64,000 nucleotides of DNA from Limnanthes douglasii subsp. nivea (GCA_036936605.1 JAUPFV010000002.1:162556813-162620812), one strand, 5' to 3'. Shown: positions 23,976 through 36,983, numbered from the stretch's first letter. Notes: generated by a model not told the origin, from the sequence alone. Program-made: numbers and translations.

Positions 23976-24840
23976 GCACATATTCAATTCTGTCCAAATC
24001 GGGATGAACTTCAAAAATGGAAACTTTTTAAAGAATTAGTTAGAAAGATTACGTTATTTGGAGTTTTATGCTCCTCACCGAGGTTCTTCTTCTTAATATC
24101 CATCCAAAAATTGTTTGGATTTTTTTTGAAGATTTTTTTGAAGAGGGGGGTGGAGGTTTTGGTGTTTTGGTGTTTTTGAAATTTTGAGAGGTTTTTTATT
24201 TTTTTGAAATTTTGTAAAATTTTATGTATAAAAAGAAGATTGATGATCATTTTGTGTTTATTATACTTAGGCTAAGTGTATCCAAAATCCACTGCAAGAC
24301 AAAAACAATTATACTTGGTCAAAAGATAAAATGGTAAAAATCTAAAGATTAAAAAAGATTCCATATATTTCGGACCTCGTTATAATTATTTCGGACCAAA
24401 TTTAACCAAAAAATCATTTTTATTATATATAGTTATAATAGTATAGTTTTTTTTTATTTTTTATTTTTTATTTTGGTATATCGAAATCTAATTATTTGAA
24501 AAAAAAATACATACCTAGATATTAAAAAAATCACTAAATCATTAAATAAACTATATTATATACTAAATGAAATACCTTTTATGATATTTGTAAAACTATA
24601 GATACATGAGATGAAATAAGAACATATGGTGAAAAAGTAAAAGCGAGAGATCTAGATAAACAAATAGTTAGTAAAAAACCTAAAATCAAATAAAATGAAT
24701 TGGATGATGTTATAAACTATAAAAACTAACGAAGAATTCACGACTAAAAATAGAATCTATCTATTAATTTAGTGTTAAATGAAAAAAGACCTTTTAAAGA
24801 ACAATGAAATGGAAAAGAATGAAATGGAAAAGAAGCCCCA

Positions 24841-25012
24841 GGGGGTAGCCGAGTTGGTTGAGTATAACATTCTTATGACCAAAAGGTCATGAGTTCGAGT
24901 CCCTTTACATACGCTTTCTCGGCTGAGCCTGTCACCTTGTGTGGTTTACCTTCTGGCGTTGGTTTGCAGGTTATCGCGTCAGACTGAGGGTTTACCCTGT
25001 GCACACTCATTG
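24841..25012 (+). mobile_element. tRNA-derived SINE
   Basis: A pol III box A (TAGCCGAGTTGG, 24846-24857) and box B (AGTTCGAGTCC, 24892-24902) stand at tRNA-like spacing. They are followed by a non-tRNA body with TTCTCGGCTGAGCCTGTCAC, GGTTTGCAGGTTATCGCGTC and GACTGAGGGTTTACCCTGTG, ending in an A/T-rich tail. This is the layout of plant SINEs. I found no convincing target duplication, so the ends are accurate to about 10 bp only. Confidence 0.75.
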
Positions 25013-25021
25013 CACTATATT

Positions 25022-25345
25022 TCAAAAATATTTAACAATCTTATATCATGACTACATTGAATTACCTTTTGAAAATTAAGAAAAATTGCTTTTTGAACAT
25101 ATGCTTTCTTATGCCAATTATCATTTGTTTATTTAGTAAAGTATTTTTTAGTACATGTATCTTTTTTATTTTAATATTATATTTGTATATATTACAAATT
25201 AGTTAATCATATGCAAAACTTAAATATATTACAAATACACCAATTTTGTATTTTAAATATGTTTTATGTTAAAATCATTCAATGTATTAGTAAATAAATA
25301 AATAAAATCAATAATATTTTATAAGTTGAGATATTCAAATTTTAT
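25022..25345 (+). repeat. AT-rich dispersed repeat, copy 2
   Basis: Direct-orientation relative of 17222-17590, starting directly after the SINE tail. Confidence 0.55.
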
Positions 25346-25736
25346 TTGTGTAATAATAATTTTATTTATAAAATAATAGTTTTAGGGTGAGGAGAACTAA
25401 TTATGTGTTATTTAGTTGCACACGATCTCACGTTTTAAAAAACATATTTTTTATACAATTTAAGAGTTTTTTTTTGGATTTTTAGGATCTAAGCCTTGGT
25501 TCAATCGTTTTTAAATTTTCTTAAGTCGGTTGATTTAACTTGAACAAATTCATTCATTAATAGCAGTCTTTTTTTTAGTCTTTGCAAGTGTGTTGAGAAT
25601 GGACTACGATGCTTGTGATGTTCAAAATGTTTTGCTATAATATTTTACATTGACATAAAGGAATTTAGCGTCATATACTTCTATTGAAAGTGATAGCTTT
25701 TATTAGTACATTTAATGCTGCTTGGAGTTCATTCTC

Positions 25737-26301
25737 AATATAACTAGGGCTGTCAAACGGATATTTCAGATACGAATCTGTCTATATCCGAATCCGAATC
25801 CATAATCACTATTTGAATCCAAATTCGAATCCGAATTTTTTTTTTAATAATATCTGAATCCGTATCCGGCGGATATTATCCGAATACAGATAATATCCGA
25901 ATCCGAATATCCACTAAAGTTTTTAACTAATTGCACTATTGGTTAGACTACCTTTATAGACACCTTAGTAGAAATTCATATTCCCATTTTAGATGTGGGA
26001 TAAGGTTAAAAAAATATACTTATTCTGAGAAGTCACCATGTCTTTTATAAAAAGTTTGGTAGCAATTCTTTTCCACATTTTAAATGTGGGATAAGAGTCG
26101 TAAGACTAAAAAAAATATACTTGTTAAGAAAAGCCACCATGTCTTTTATAAAGAGTTCGGTAACGATTCTTTTTCCAACTTTAGATGTGGGATAAGTTAT
26201 AATTTTTAAAGAAGCAATCTTCCATATTTATGGACAACTTTCTTAGTATTTTGTTTTGCTTCTTACCATGTGGGATAGCTAAAAAATATATTTAAATAAA
26301 A

Positions 26302-26344
<43 letters not shown>

Positions 26345-26526
26345 CAATTTCGGATATCGGATATTTCGAATACGGACATGTCTATATCCATATCCGCTAT
26401 TTTCGGATACGAATATTATCCGTTTTCTTTCGAATACGGATATTATCCATTTTTTTCGGATTGGATATCGAATATTTCGATCGGATGTCGGATTTTTCGG
26501 ATTTTTTTGACAACCCTAGATATAAC
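25737..26526. mobile_element. hAT-type non-autonomous element (MITE) with 8-bp duplication
   Basis: The element (25745-26518, 774 bp) begins TAGGGCTGTCAAA and ends TTTGACAACCCTA. Flanks are AATATAAC (25737-25744) and GATATAAC (26519-26526). Its ends are built of ATCCGAAT/GGATATT repeats. The centre holds about 2.5 copies of a roughly 120-bp tandem unit (25970-26200, with TTTAGATGTGGGATAAG and CCACCATGTCTTTTATAAA) and a (TA)n run at 26306-26339. It has no reading frame. Confidence 0.85.
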
Positions 26527-27310
26527 TTAAACGTTTTTAATTCCTCCAAACATTATTTGTAGCCCTAAAATTTCATTCAGAGAAGGAATCGTGGCTGAGA
26601 AAACAATTTTGGAAAGGATATGTGATCTAAAGCAGCCTCCCAAATTGTTTCATATAGTGGACGAGTTTTGACCTTTAGTAGCTCTCCAAAGTTCTTACAA
26701 AAACAAACAGAAAAGAGCTGTGAACTCAAGTAGTTCTTTAGGTTTTTTCAAAAGCTGAAGAAAGGCTTTAGAAGCTCGGACATGACTATAAATTGAAAGG
26801 TTATTTGTTGTAAGTGATGTTTTCGAAAGATGTAGAAAATCCATATTCCAGCTAGAGCGATAGACAAGTGGTAAGTTTTGACTATGGCATGTATTGCTAC
26901 GTATGTTAATGCATTTGAATGTTGAGCTTTCCCTCCTGTTCGGACGAGACTTCCTGTGACGTTTTTGGTGTAGTTGAAGCTTGATATATATTTATCTATC
27001 TAGTTAAATAAGATAAAACATTTTAATTGAAAATAATTCAGGTATTACTGAAATTGATTTTTAATGAGTGATTAATAGTGTTGTTAATTGATGTGTTACA
27101 TTAATTTCGTAATTGATTTTGTCATTCTCACTTGAAACGTTTACTTTTCTCAAGAATATAACTCTATTTTCTCTTAATTTGTGGCTTCGACAATCATATT
27201 TTCAAATTGAAACCCTTAAGACTATAACCTCAATTGATGTGGTTGTTTGGACAATCCGTTTTCTAATATTTCACAATTCCATTTATCTTCTTTTTTTATA
27301 CATGATTCCG

Positions 27311-30300
27311 TGAAAACTGTCTCCACCTTCCTATGAGTCCGTCATGCACTATGAAAAAGATGAGTCTGATAGCGAAATACATATATATTAGCCTCCGATC
27401 TTATAAGATGATGACTTATTACTCTTAATCTGAAGCCCCGTGTTATAAAAAATATCGCAATATACTCAAGTGGAGATTATCAATGTCGTACCCTTGCAGG
27501 TTGTTGTAACAACTGACCCAAAATTAGATCTCTTGCTACATATTATTGCCGAAGTTGGAGCATGATTAGATCCACTGAGTGTTCCACCTACTCCATATCT
27601 TGTGTAATTGGTTGTGGAAAATTCTGCTAGTGGTTAAAGAAAGTTATGTGAAAAAATGGAACACAATGAGGATTTTTTGGTTCAAGACGGTGAGTATAAG
27701 TACTTTTTCGCAATAAATAGTAAAAAAGGCGAGCGTGTGTCATTTCACCCAATATTTACGTTGATTTGTCTAGTATAAATGAGACACCATTGACCGCATT
27801 TGATGATTATACTGTCTTTTTTACCTATAATATTGATAACGAGCTTTGGCTTTCCTTTTTTTGGACCTGATGCGGTTCTTTTAAAGGACTTGGTTGTGTC
27901 TGAGTCAGTTGGTATCAAACTTTTGTAGAATCTTTTATGCAATCATCATCTTATCTTATTGTCTTTACAATAGATTTAGCATGAGCTACTTTCTTGTGAT
28001 AAATATGATCACTTGACACAATGATTCCTCGTATCTATATATCACTATAAGTGATGGAGTCAAAATCATAACTGGTGTTACAGATTGCAAAAGATATGGA
28101 ATTATTACTTCGTGTATGTGTCAGGGCAGTTATATACATGTCTGAGAAGAGAGGAATAACTATGTTATCGTGCTTAGAGCATAATACCCATTTTGTTGTT
28201 TTTTTTAAGACTTCTCGCATTATATCAAGTTAGTTAAATATTTATATCAAGAGTTTTAGAGTGTTTTACCGTTTGGTGAACTCTTGAAGTGAGAGAGTAT
28301 TATACAGGCTGAAAAGAGAAGCAATCGTATTATGATATTAATACAGAAATATCGTGGTGCTAGAGTACTTTGTCTCTAGTTCTTTTTGGTTTAGTATAAA
28401 TTTCCTTACTTGTTGAGAATGAAACACAGAAAGGATAACACCTCCAAAAACTTCATCCAAAATATAGGCTGGAAGGTAAAACATGATACCACCATAGCGA
28501 TTGCAACTTCTAAATGCTCTCCACTACAAAAGGTTGAGTGTACCCTGTCGGTGTTGTAGGAGGAAGTAAATAGTAAGATGATAGTATTGCATGACGGCGG
28601 TGGCAATGAAGTTACTATGGTTTAGGCTGAGACTGTTGGGGCCATTGTGCTTAGATTCCATAGAGTCTCTTCTAGAGCTAGTAAAAATAAGCCTATTGGA
28701 TTGAAACAAAAATTTGTTTCGACAGAGAGAGGATGTTGGTAGTATCCAAGTCTAAAATTGTTGATGCACATTTTATCTATGAATATATAAGTGTAAGAGT
28801 CTACCCGGCAACGGTTGACAAATTTATTAAAATCATTTCCTTATCATCTTTATAAAAAAAAGATATGCAATTGGTTTTATTGTTGGAGGATGATAATATC
28901 TTATACTCTTCGAGACAGTGTGTCTCTTAATGTTGATCATAGAATTGTATTTGATGATAAATTCTTCTTTTTTTGGGATGTTGTACATATGAGCCCACAA
29001 GATAGTGATTGGGTATGGAGAGTCCCAACTGACGAAAGATGTGGAATACTTATATTCATGATATGACATCAAAACTTGATAATAAACTAATAAAAGTTAA
29101 GATGACTTCATAGGCCGCGTCTGAGGAGGAATGCATAATAGACTTGAATTTGGAAAAAAAGAGGAATATGTTGGAAGGTGGTGGACCCTCTAATACCAAG
29201 AAAACAAGGCTTATAGGTCATGCTAGTGTAGAGGTTATAGTGAGATGACGTGAGGTGGTTGTAGTAGAGACTTCAAGTGTTCCCAAAGTTGTGACATTCC
29301 CTATAGGATATTCCAAATCTTGTTAGTCGAATTTTTGCCGAAGCTAGTAAGATGGATCATCGGGTTGACTTGACACTATCAAGTTGGTGATAAGATAATT
29401 TAGATTGGAGATCGAGGTAAGTCCAAGTTTAATATGATTTATTGTTGTTAGTCTTGATGTTGTGTTGAAGTTATCAAATCTAATTTTGTTGGCAGACCGT
29501 ATCGAGTGCGCTGATATTGCATCAGGTTAGTATGTTTCTGTCAATGTTGTATTTGATCTCCAGTCTGTACTAGAAGGTGCAGGTGAGCCATTTGGTGAAA
29601 ATGCTACCCTGAAAACTGTATTACAAGTAAAAAAGAAAATTGAAAGAGAAGTTATTCTTGTAGTATGAGCAAAGTCAAGTTCGTCGTGGTTGTGTTGAGG
29701 TGGGACGTGCATGCCAAGACCGATGAAACCAAGAATCTAGAGGATAAGAGACAACATGGTATAACTAATACGGAAGGCATGGAGAGCTTTAGGTCGATTC
29801 CATGAGAGGCAACAGACTTTGGAGAAATAACGGGTCAACTAAACAAAAGTGACAGTTGATTTAAAATAAATATATTAGAGATTGTCGAAGACTCTGCTAG
29901 GATTGCGAAGAAGACATTCATTCTTCGCATACATCATAAATATCCCGATCTTAGTTTAATTTGTTAGGTGGTTTAGTTCCAAGATCCGTAAAGCCCTCTA
30001 CACGCAATTGGAGCAGACTTCTGTAGGAAGAAACATTTTTTTCTGCAACCATGGATGGTGAGCATGTTTACACATAGTCAATGAGAGCGGAGGAAAAAGA
30101 CTTATGTTGATTAGTAGAGCAAGTGAAGGGTGACGATAGTAGCATAGAGTTCAAAGTAATTCTTTGTGATGTCATTGTATTGCTTCTACTCCCTGGTTAA
30201 AATGTTGAGGTAATATCGTTGTTGTCGTACCTGCTGGTTTTAAAGCTTTTACGCAATCCTGCCTTGAAAAGATGGAAGTTTTCATAGTTACTCAAGGTAC

Positions 30301-30330
30301 TGTTGGATTGTTCCATGGAGAAGCTAGAGA
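27311..30330 (+). pseudogene. Decayed coding remnant, perhaps the antisense gene of a Tat element
   Basis: Short open pieces in plus frames include RVYPATVDKFIKIISL, VFDDKFFFFWDVVHMSP with DSDWVWRVP (28900-29040), KKRNMLEGGGPSNTKKTRL (29150-29220) and a charged segment at 29720-29930 ending in FILRIHHKYPDLSL. Order and composition (globular part, Lys/Ser-rich linker, charged helix, then a PDL-like end) resemble the antisense gene of the better preserved elements, and a copy of the post-pol motif follows at 31286 in the right orientation. No piece is long enough to be sure. It could be another plant transposon protein. Confidence 0.3.
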
Positions 30331-31285
30331 TCCCCCTGGTGACACCACTCTTTTGTAGGTTACTAAATATCTTATTATATTTTTACGTTTACGTTATTAT
30401 TATAAGCTGGTTTGTTGGACACAAGTCCCCAAGTTGGGGCATGTTTATTTTTTGTGCTTTGAATATTTGTAAGGAACTATTGTTTTGTTCTTTTAAAAAT
30501 GGTATATTTAATCAATTTCAAATTTTTTTATTTTTTTATTTATGTTATTATTTAATTTTTGATGTTTGTGTTGTAACTTCGTGTCCATTTAGGTACTCTG
30601 ATGGTCCAATTGGTGTGATCAATTTTAATAGGCAAAGGGCAAGAGAAAAACCATGTGGAATCTTCAATTGGAATACATCTAGAAATGATCAAATGTAATA
30701 TGTGTAATGTATATAAGGATGAATAATCATTTGGGTGTTATTTAACAAAGACTAGTGTATTGCGCATGGCTTTTATTATGTTGTAGTATTTATAATGTTG
30801 TAAGATGTATCGCTTGCAACGTGTCCGTTGAATATACCCGCTAATGTACTTCGGTTGTAATGTTAAAGTGGTTCAATGGAGCGTAAAACCTCTAATCCTA
30901 ACCATCAAAGAGCTTGATAGAGGTGATATATTTCAACTTGTAATCGTGTTGGTTTAATTGAGTTTAAAATGTTTTGGCCAAAGCTTGGCATAATCCTAAT
31001 AGGGTTATGATATCTTTGTAAAAATATTTTATAGGTTAAATAAGGTTGTTAAGTCTTGGATGAAGCCTTGGATAGGCCCAAAGAGGATATTAACTCTCGG
31101 TCGAGGCCTTGGGTAGGCCCTTAAAGTTGCTAAGTCGCAATCAAAGCTTTGCGTAGACCCTACATGGTTGCTAAGTCTCTGCTAAATCCTAATATGAATA
31201 TGGTTTTACATATGTGAAAATGGATACTGATATATAGGCAAGACTCATGTGATGGAAAAATAAAAGTTTATCAAAGACATATGGC

Positions 31286-31331
31286 TCTTTAAAATCTTCT
31301 CGCGTCACCGAGGTAAGAAAGAGTATCTCCC
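31286..31331 (-). other. Conserved post-pol motif, copy a
   Basis: Plus strand CTCGCGTCACCGAGGTAAG then AAAGAGTATCTCCC. It matches the motif found just after pol in the left and right Tat units. No pol remains beside it. Confidence 0.5.
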
Positions 31332-32139
31332 ACATATAATAAATCGTTTACAAATAACATGAGACAAAACTTTAGCCAAAACTTAGAGGATAAGAATAAC
31401 TTAAATGGTAGATGTTGCATAGATGTTGGATTCGATTGTTGTTATGATCGAACAGGTTGTACGTATAATAAATCATTTACAAATAGCATGAGACAAAACT
31501 TTGGCTTCAATCGCATGAGGCATTTCCTAGGTTTAAGCTAAATTTCTGAGACTCTTGTTGTTAGTATGTAAGAATAGATCTTCTAATACTTTATCTCTAA
31601 TTTTAAAACTTTGAATGGTAATGACTTCGTATTAGGGCTTTGTAGTGTTTATGCCGTAAATGAGCTTCGACCTACTTTTATTGGATCACGTTAAACTCTG
31701 TACTTTTAGTTGCATAATTTTTCCCTTCATCATACATAGTTGATCTTGGTGGTTAGTTTTCTAAAACCACAACACTTCTATAACAGCCTAGTCACTTTTC
31801 TATAGCTCGAGACGGTAAATTTTTTATATCATCCAAAATCACACGGTTAGTAACCCCTACTTGACCCTTTGAGTTTGGGTGAAAGGGTAAGTAAACATTC
31901 ATATGAGTGAGATTTTACAGTGAAAATTGGAGTTTTCCATCGAGGTAAATATAGAAAGTTCCTTGATAATATGTTGAATAGAGAATTACCTTAGCTTAAT
32001 ATGTATGCAGATGCACCATAATTCACTTGTGATGTTTTGCCGACGCATGTCAAACGTAGATTACCAGTGGAAAGTGGAAGCCATAAGCTATGTTTTTTGG
32101 GTCTGTAAAAGTTTTGACCACCGAGTTTGCTCGGTTCAA

Positions 32140-32760
32140 GAATTCTTAAGGGTCAGGCAAATCTCAACATGAAAAAATGTCTCAGGAAAATGATGGGCTG
32201 TGACGTGAGCTAGCCTCAGTTATAAGTGCACGTGATGCTGTGGGGAAAAGTCTAAGGAGTTAACCACTAATGGTGCTATGTTGTCAGTGCTAAAAATGAT
32301 CTTATCAAAATGAATGATGCGCTGATGTCGTAGAGCGTCGGTTTACTAACACTGAACATCGCTCAGGCTCAGAGGGTTGAGGAGCAGTCTGAACGCATTG
32401 TAGGGTTAATAGTGGACAATGGCAAGTCAAAGGTAATTGTTGGAGAGCTGAAGGCTGAGATAGAGCACCAGATTACGGAGCTGCTAAATAAGGTGGAGGT
32501 TGACTTAGAGGAGTGTAAGAAACACGTTATAGAAGTAACAATGAGGATGATGGAAAGAAATAAAAATGAGACAATTTTAGAATTACTAAAGTTGAACCCA
32601 GGCACGGAGATGGGGTTGTTGAAATATTTTTCACTTATTAACGGACCAGTTGAACCAGTTGTAGCATCTACCGTTGTACCCGCGAGAGGCCAACACAAAT
32701 GAACCAGTTGTAGCATCTACCGTTGTACCCGCGAGAGGCTCGAAGTAAGAGTTGACCCAT
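32140..32760 (+). pseudogene. Coiled-coil C-terminal part of an antisense gene (element C)
   Basis: Plus-strand pieces read RELASVISARDAVGKSL (near 32200), LNIAQAQRVEEQSERIVGL (near 32350) and then a 96-codon frame (32412-32702) that is a strongly heptad-like helix (ELKAEIEHQITELLNKVEV, EECKKHVIEVTMRMMERN). A 49-bp tandem duplication (32652-32738) sits at its end. It has the same position and strand relative to pol as the antisense genes at 37.1 and 49.7 kb. The N-terminal part is missing or lies in the remnants at 27-30 kb. Confidence 0.5.
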
Positions 32761-33402
32761 ATTATTGGTGGTGGTAAAGTAACGGTGGAGACTCAAGTCT
32801 CTTTTATTTTACGTGATGCTTAATTTTATGCATTGTAGATGTAAAGACTTGAACTTATGTTTTTAACCACTAGATGTATGGTACTGTGATTTAAAACCAT
32901 GTTCGATATATTTTGTTATTTAATTATGAACGGTTAACTTGTTGTTGGTATTTTTCAACTTAATGTATATCCAATGAAATTGTATATAAACTTGATGTAG
33001 ATATTTGTTTGTGAATTATATGTCGACTTGATTGATCCTTACAAGCTCAAGCTCAGTATGGCTCGTCGCGTAACTTAAGTGGGATATGTCCCTCATTTGG
33101 TTTGAACGACCGTTTCGACCTATTGTGTGGCCCTAAATGGATTGATATAGAAACAATTAGCTTATTAATACCGATGCAAGGTATTGTGCTCAACATGGCT
33201 CTTACGTAGCCTCAGTGGGCGTGGTCAATTGGCCCTTTCCTATTAATCGACTTAAATTGTCTGGGCTAATTAAGGCCCTTGTGTAGCCCGCATGCAAGTT
33301 TAATGGCCCATTCGCAATTGTAAGGATAAAGAGAAATAATAGACAAACACATAATTTGGCAAAAAGAATAAAAAATCATTGAAGTAAAGATAAAGTATGT
33401 GT

Positions 33403-33450
33403 CTCATTACAAAACCCGCTCGCGCCATCATGGGAGAAAAGAGCGCATCT
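33403..33450 (-). other. Conserved post-pol motif, copy b
   Basis: Plus strand TCATTACAAAACCCGCTCGC followed by GCCATCATGGGAGAAAAGAG. It lies directly 3' (minus strand) of the integrase remnant of element C. Confidence 0.6.
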
Positions 33451-33479
33451 ATGAATTACATAGCATGGTTATAGAACTT

Positions 33480-34600
33480 TAATGACTTATATACCAAGGA
33501 TGTTTAAGGGCACGACCATCTGCATCAAGAAGGCGATAAACGACGTGGTGTCCTTTAGAAATGACGGTGTAATGCCCTCTTATTTAGGGGCTAACTTTCC
33601 AGTAGATTTATCTCATGAACCTTAGAAAACCTTTTGTATAACAAAATCACCCACTTGTAAAACTCGTAGCCTTATACAAGAATTGAAACGACCTCTCATC
33701 AGATTTTGATAATGCTCCGTCCGTAGACGTGCTTAATCACAACACTCTTCTATAAGGTCCACATTAATAGCTTGGTTGGCATCATTAGTGGCTTCAGTAT
33801 AATTAACAATCCTATGACTTGGTATAATAACATATGCATGCACCACTACCTTGATACCATAAACCGGTGTGAAAGAGGTTTCACCAGTTGTAGTCCGCGG
33901 GGTAGTTTGGCAGGCCCATAGTACTTCCCTTAGTCTGTCTGGCCATTTGCCTTTGGCACCCTCCAGCTTCTTTTTTATCTCGTCTAGCATCATCCAACTG
34001 GTGACCTCTACTTGTCATTTTCTTGCAGGTAGTAAAGGGTAGAGAATTGTTGATCAATTCCATAACGTTTGCAGAATGTCATGAAAACAGAGTTTTGAAA
34101 CTAGGGGCCATTACCTTTCATCAGTATTCGAGGATACCAAACCAAGATAGGATTTGATGGTGAACAAAGTCGCAAATTTCTCGAGCTTGAGTGCGGGAGA
34201 GAGGTGTTTCCTCGGCCCATTTGGTGAAGTAATCCATTGCAACAACTAAAACCTGATGATTCTCGATTGTCATCAGCAGTGAGCCGACCAAGTCAATGCC
34301 TCATTTATCAAAAGGGCAAGGTATTGCGGTAGAGTGCATCATCTCGCTTGACAAGTGAAACTGATGTTAGTAAATTGCTGACATGGGGGGCATTGCTGCA
34401 CAATTCGTTCAGCATTGTTAGCCAACTCTTGCCAATAATATCATGCTAAAATAAAGTGCCTACTAAGTTTTCGGTAGCCACAATATGCCCCATCATCACC
34501 GACGTGTAACTCATGTAGAACTATGGTAGCTTATATTTTTACTTAGGCATCAAAGAAATGGTCGTGTCGTACTTAGTCTGTAAAGGACATTATCTAGGAT
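33480..34600 (-). pseudogene. Integrase remnant of Tat-type element C
   Basis: Minus-strand pieces in order: zinc-binding region with YYWQELANNAERIVQQCPPCQ (about 34380-34450); catalytic core with GIDLVGSLLMTIENHQVLVV and AMDYFTKWAEETPL, keeping the first catalytic Asp (34150-34310); and a C-terminal part with KKLEGAKGKWPDRLREVLWA and QTTPRTTTGETSFTPVYG (33730-33990). Integrase inserts the element's cDNA into the host chromosome. Stops and frame changes make it inactive. Confidence 0.75.
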
Positions 34601-34819
34601 TCAATACTTGGCTGCGCGTAGCTGTAGTGCACGAGCAACGACCTTATCAGCCGAGAGAGTGCCAGACTGGAGGTAAAGTAAATAAAGTTATCTCCAATTG
34701 GGTGTTGCCTCAGTCGTGAAGAAGGTGTCGAGTAGACTAAGTATTTCGATAGTTGGTAGTTATCGCAGAATGATAAGCAGATGCTGTCTCAAAGCAACTG
34801 TTTTAGCCAATGCATCAGT

Positions 34820-35160
34820 TGTTGAGTTTTCAAGATGAAGCACTTGATCATAAGAAACTTGCCTAAATCTAGATTTATACTCTTTCAATACCTATCAGAT
34901 AGTTGCGAGTAACCTATTTTTTTTGGATCGTAGGTACCATTGGCTTGGTTTACAACCATCTGTGAATCAGAGCGGATCCTAAGTATATGAGCTCTGCATA
35001 TTAAGATTAGCTTCATGCCTCCACGAGTCGCCTCGTATTCAGCCGCATTGTTCGTTACTGGGAAGTTGAAACGGATGGCTTGGCGGATTTATTCACATTA
35101 TGGTAACCTTAGGACGATGCCGGCACCACCTTCTGACGTGCTCTAGGCTCCATCAGTTTG
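34820..35160 (-). pseudogene. Second (archaeal-type) RNase H of element C
   Basis: Pieces read IIQTDGAWSTSEGGAGIVL, then TNNAAEYEATRGGMKL, then IRSDSQMVVNQANGTYD, keeping the Asp, Glu and Asp of this domain. A second RNase H between the usual one and integrase is a hallmark of the Tat lineage. Confidence 0.7.
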
Positions 35161-35299
35161 AATGATCCATTCCAAATTCGTGTGTTCGAGGAGGGGGGGG
35201 GGGTTGACTGGAGAAGAGTAATTTTGTGAGAAAATTTGCGATGGCATGCTCCTTAATCAAGGTGTGGGGTTCAAACTTGATATAATACTCCTCGAATTC

Positions 35300-36224
35300 A
35301 ATGCTCTACTTAGTTAGAGGGGCAGAAGCATTGGGTTTTTGCAATACATTTTTAGGGGGAAAGAAGTGTGGACAATAATAGTGTGTCTCTTGAAGTAAGG
35401 GCGCATCTTGCGAGCAACAATTACCAGGCCTAATGCCAATTTTTTCAGGTTAAGATAATAAGTCTTCATATCGACCATGGTTTTACTTGTGTAATATATC
35501 GGGCATTGGACGCCCTCTAGTTCCCTTATCAATACCGCGCTAATTGAAAAAAGACATATAAATACAAAAATAGAGGCTCATCTGCCACAAGGGCTGACAA
35601 TATTTTTGGCGATGTGAGATAGTTCTTTAATGCTTCAAAATGCTTGTTATAATATTCGCTTCACGCAAAAGTTTTGGCACCTCGAAGTACTTCGAAGAAA
35701 AAGTGGTTGTTTGATGCCCTTGGATAGTGCAGCGAGGGATCCCGTTAAGCATTGGACCTCATTCATATTCTTTCGAGGTGCCACCTGAATACTGGATTCT
35801 AGCTGGGTAAGGTCTGCTTTTATGCCTCTATTGCTGACTACATACCCGAGGAATTTACCACTACGGACCCCGAAAGAATATTTGACCGAGTTGAGCTTTA
35901 CGTTGAACTAACGTAAGATGCCAAACATAATTTTGTAGAACTTCTAGTTGTTTATCGATTGTATCAGTTTTAACGATCATATCATCAATATATGCTTCTA
36001 TGTGGTGTCCTAATTGGTATTTAAAAATATGGTTCACAATGCGTTGGTAGGTAGAGCCTGCATTCTTTAAGCTGAAAGGCATTATGATGTAACAATAAAG
36101 CCCTCACTCAGTTTAGGACGCTGTATGCTCCTTATCTGATGGGTTCATATTAATCGAACTTTATCCCCGAGTATGCATCCATAACGATAGAAATTCTGGA
36201 GGTCGAGTCTATTAATTGGTCAAT
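35300..36224 (-). pseudogene. Reverse transcriptase and first RNase H of element C, 5' truncated
   Basis: Reverse transcriptase is present from the palm onward: MPFSLKNAGSTYQRIVNHIF and EAYIDDMIVKTD (YIDD catalytic box) at 35930-36082, preceded by a decayed part with DAYSG up to about 36224. RNase H follows at 35314-35532 (IYYTSKTMVDMKTYYLNLKK, KMRPYFKRHTIIVHTSFPLK). At 36225/36226 the pol sequence stops abruptly and the 3' LTR of the left unit begins, so the upstream half was displaced or lost when that element inserted. Confidence 0.75.
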
Positions 36225-36225
36225 A

Positions 36226-36637
36226 TGAGACTCGTGTGGTTAATTTTCGTCTGAGGGTAACTTTGTAATTTTGTTTAGAGTTTGTGAAGGTTGGTAAATG
36301 TTTAATGTTTGAGTAGAGAGTAGAGGGAGATTTAAGCAGCCTGGTTGTATTTAATTTTCATTACCCATATTTAATGCGGGTGGTTGGGTATTTATACCCT
36401 TGTATTTGGGCTTTATGGGCTTTCGGGTCATGTTTAATGGACCCGAGTCATGTTCAAGGACCCATAAGCTTTTAGTAGAAGAGCAAGCAGATTAGTCAAG
36501 AAGTGTTTAGGTTTTTAAATACTTTAGCCATAGTTCGAACAGTCCAATGGGCTAGGTGCTCGAACTGCCCTATCCGGTCTGGTGATCTTAGTCCGAACTG
36601 TCCCCGTCCGGAGAGGTAGCAACATTCGGACTCATCA
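36226..36637 (-). mobile_element. 3' LTR of the left Tat unit
   Basis: On the minus strand it starts TGATGAGTCCGAA at 36637 and ends GAGTCTCA at 36226. It holds GACCCGAAAGCCCATAAAGC and a TATAAATACCCA box near 36390. It is 412 bp, longer than its relatives, chiefly in the part after the TATA box. A polypurine tract lies immediately upstream. Orientation agrees with the minus-strand gag-pol to its right. The outer junction falls inside the pol of element C. Confidence 0.75.
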
Positions 36638-36651
36638 GGAGCCCCTTTTTT
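36638..36651 (-). other. Polypurine tract of the left Tat unit
   Basis: Minus strand AAAAAAGGGGCTCC ends exactly at the TGATGAG start of the 3' LTR. This is where plus-strand DNA synthesis would be primed. Confidence 0.6.
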
Positions 36652-36977
36652 AGGTGTTTGTTCAAATACCTTTGCCAAAAACCTGAAAAACAGTCCGATG
36701 TCAGGGGCAGTTTTACCCGGACAGGTCTTTCGACTTGTGCTATGGCTTTATCCGGACTGAAAAAACTCTGTGAATCCAAACGGTTTTTTGCCAGAGTTCA
36801 TGGGACACGTGTCACTTTTTGGTTGGTTGTTTAAGCCGTTTTTTCACCTTGAATTTTGCACCCACCTTCTTCGAAAAACAACCTCTTCATTAATGAGGGT
36901 GACATCAGCGTCGTCTTTTAATCATTACTAATCTTTTCGAATTCTCCTAGGAATCAAGACTCCTTTTTGAGATTTAC

Positions 36978-36983
36978 TATAAA
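36978..36983 (+). promoter_or_regulatory. TATA box of the antisense gene, left unit
   Basis: TATAAA 98 bp before the end of the leader; ATG at 37081. The right unit has TATATAAAT at 49572 with its ATG at 49669, so box and spacing are conserved. CTCCTAGG also lies just upstream in both. Confidence 0.55.

Noticed and set aside
24841..24915. Functional tRNA gene
   Set aside because: Box A and box B are present, but no acceptor stem pairs and the body continues as a SINE.
30303..30698. Plus-strand open frame of 131 codons
   Set aside because: Hydrophobic, T-driven composition with no family resemblance; probably chance in AT-rich DNA.
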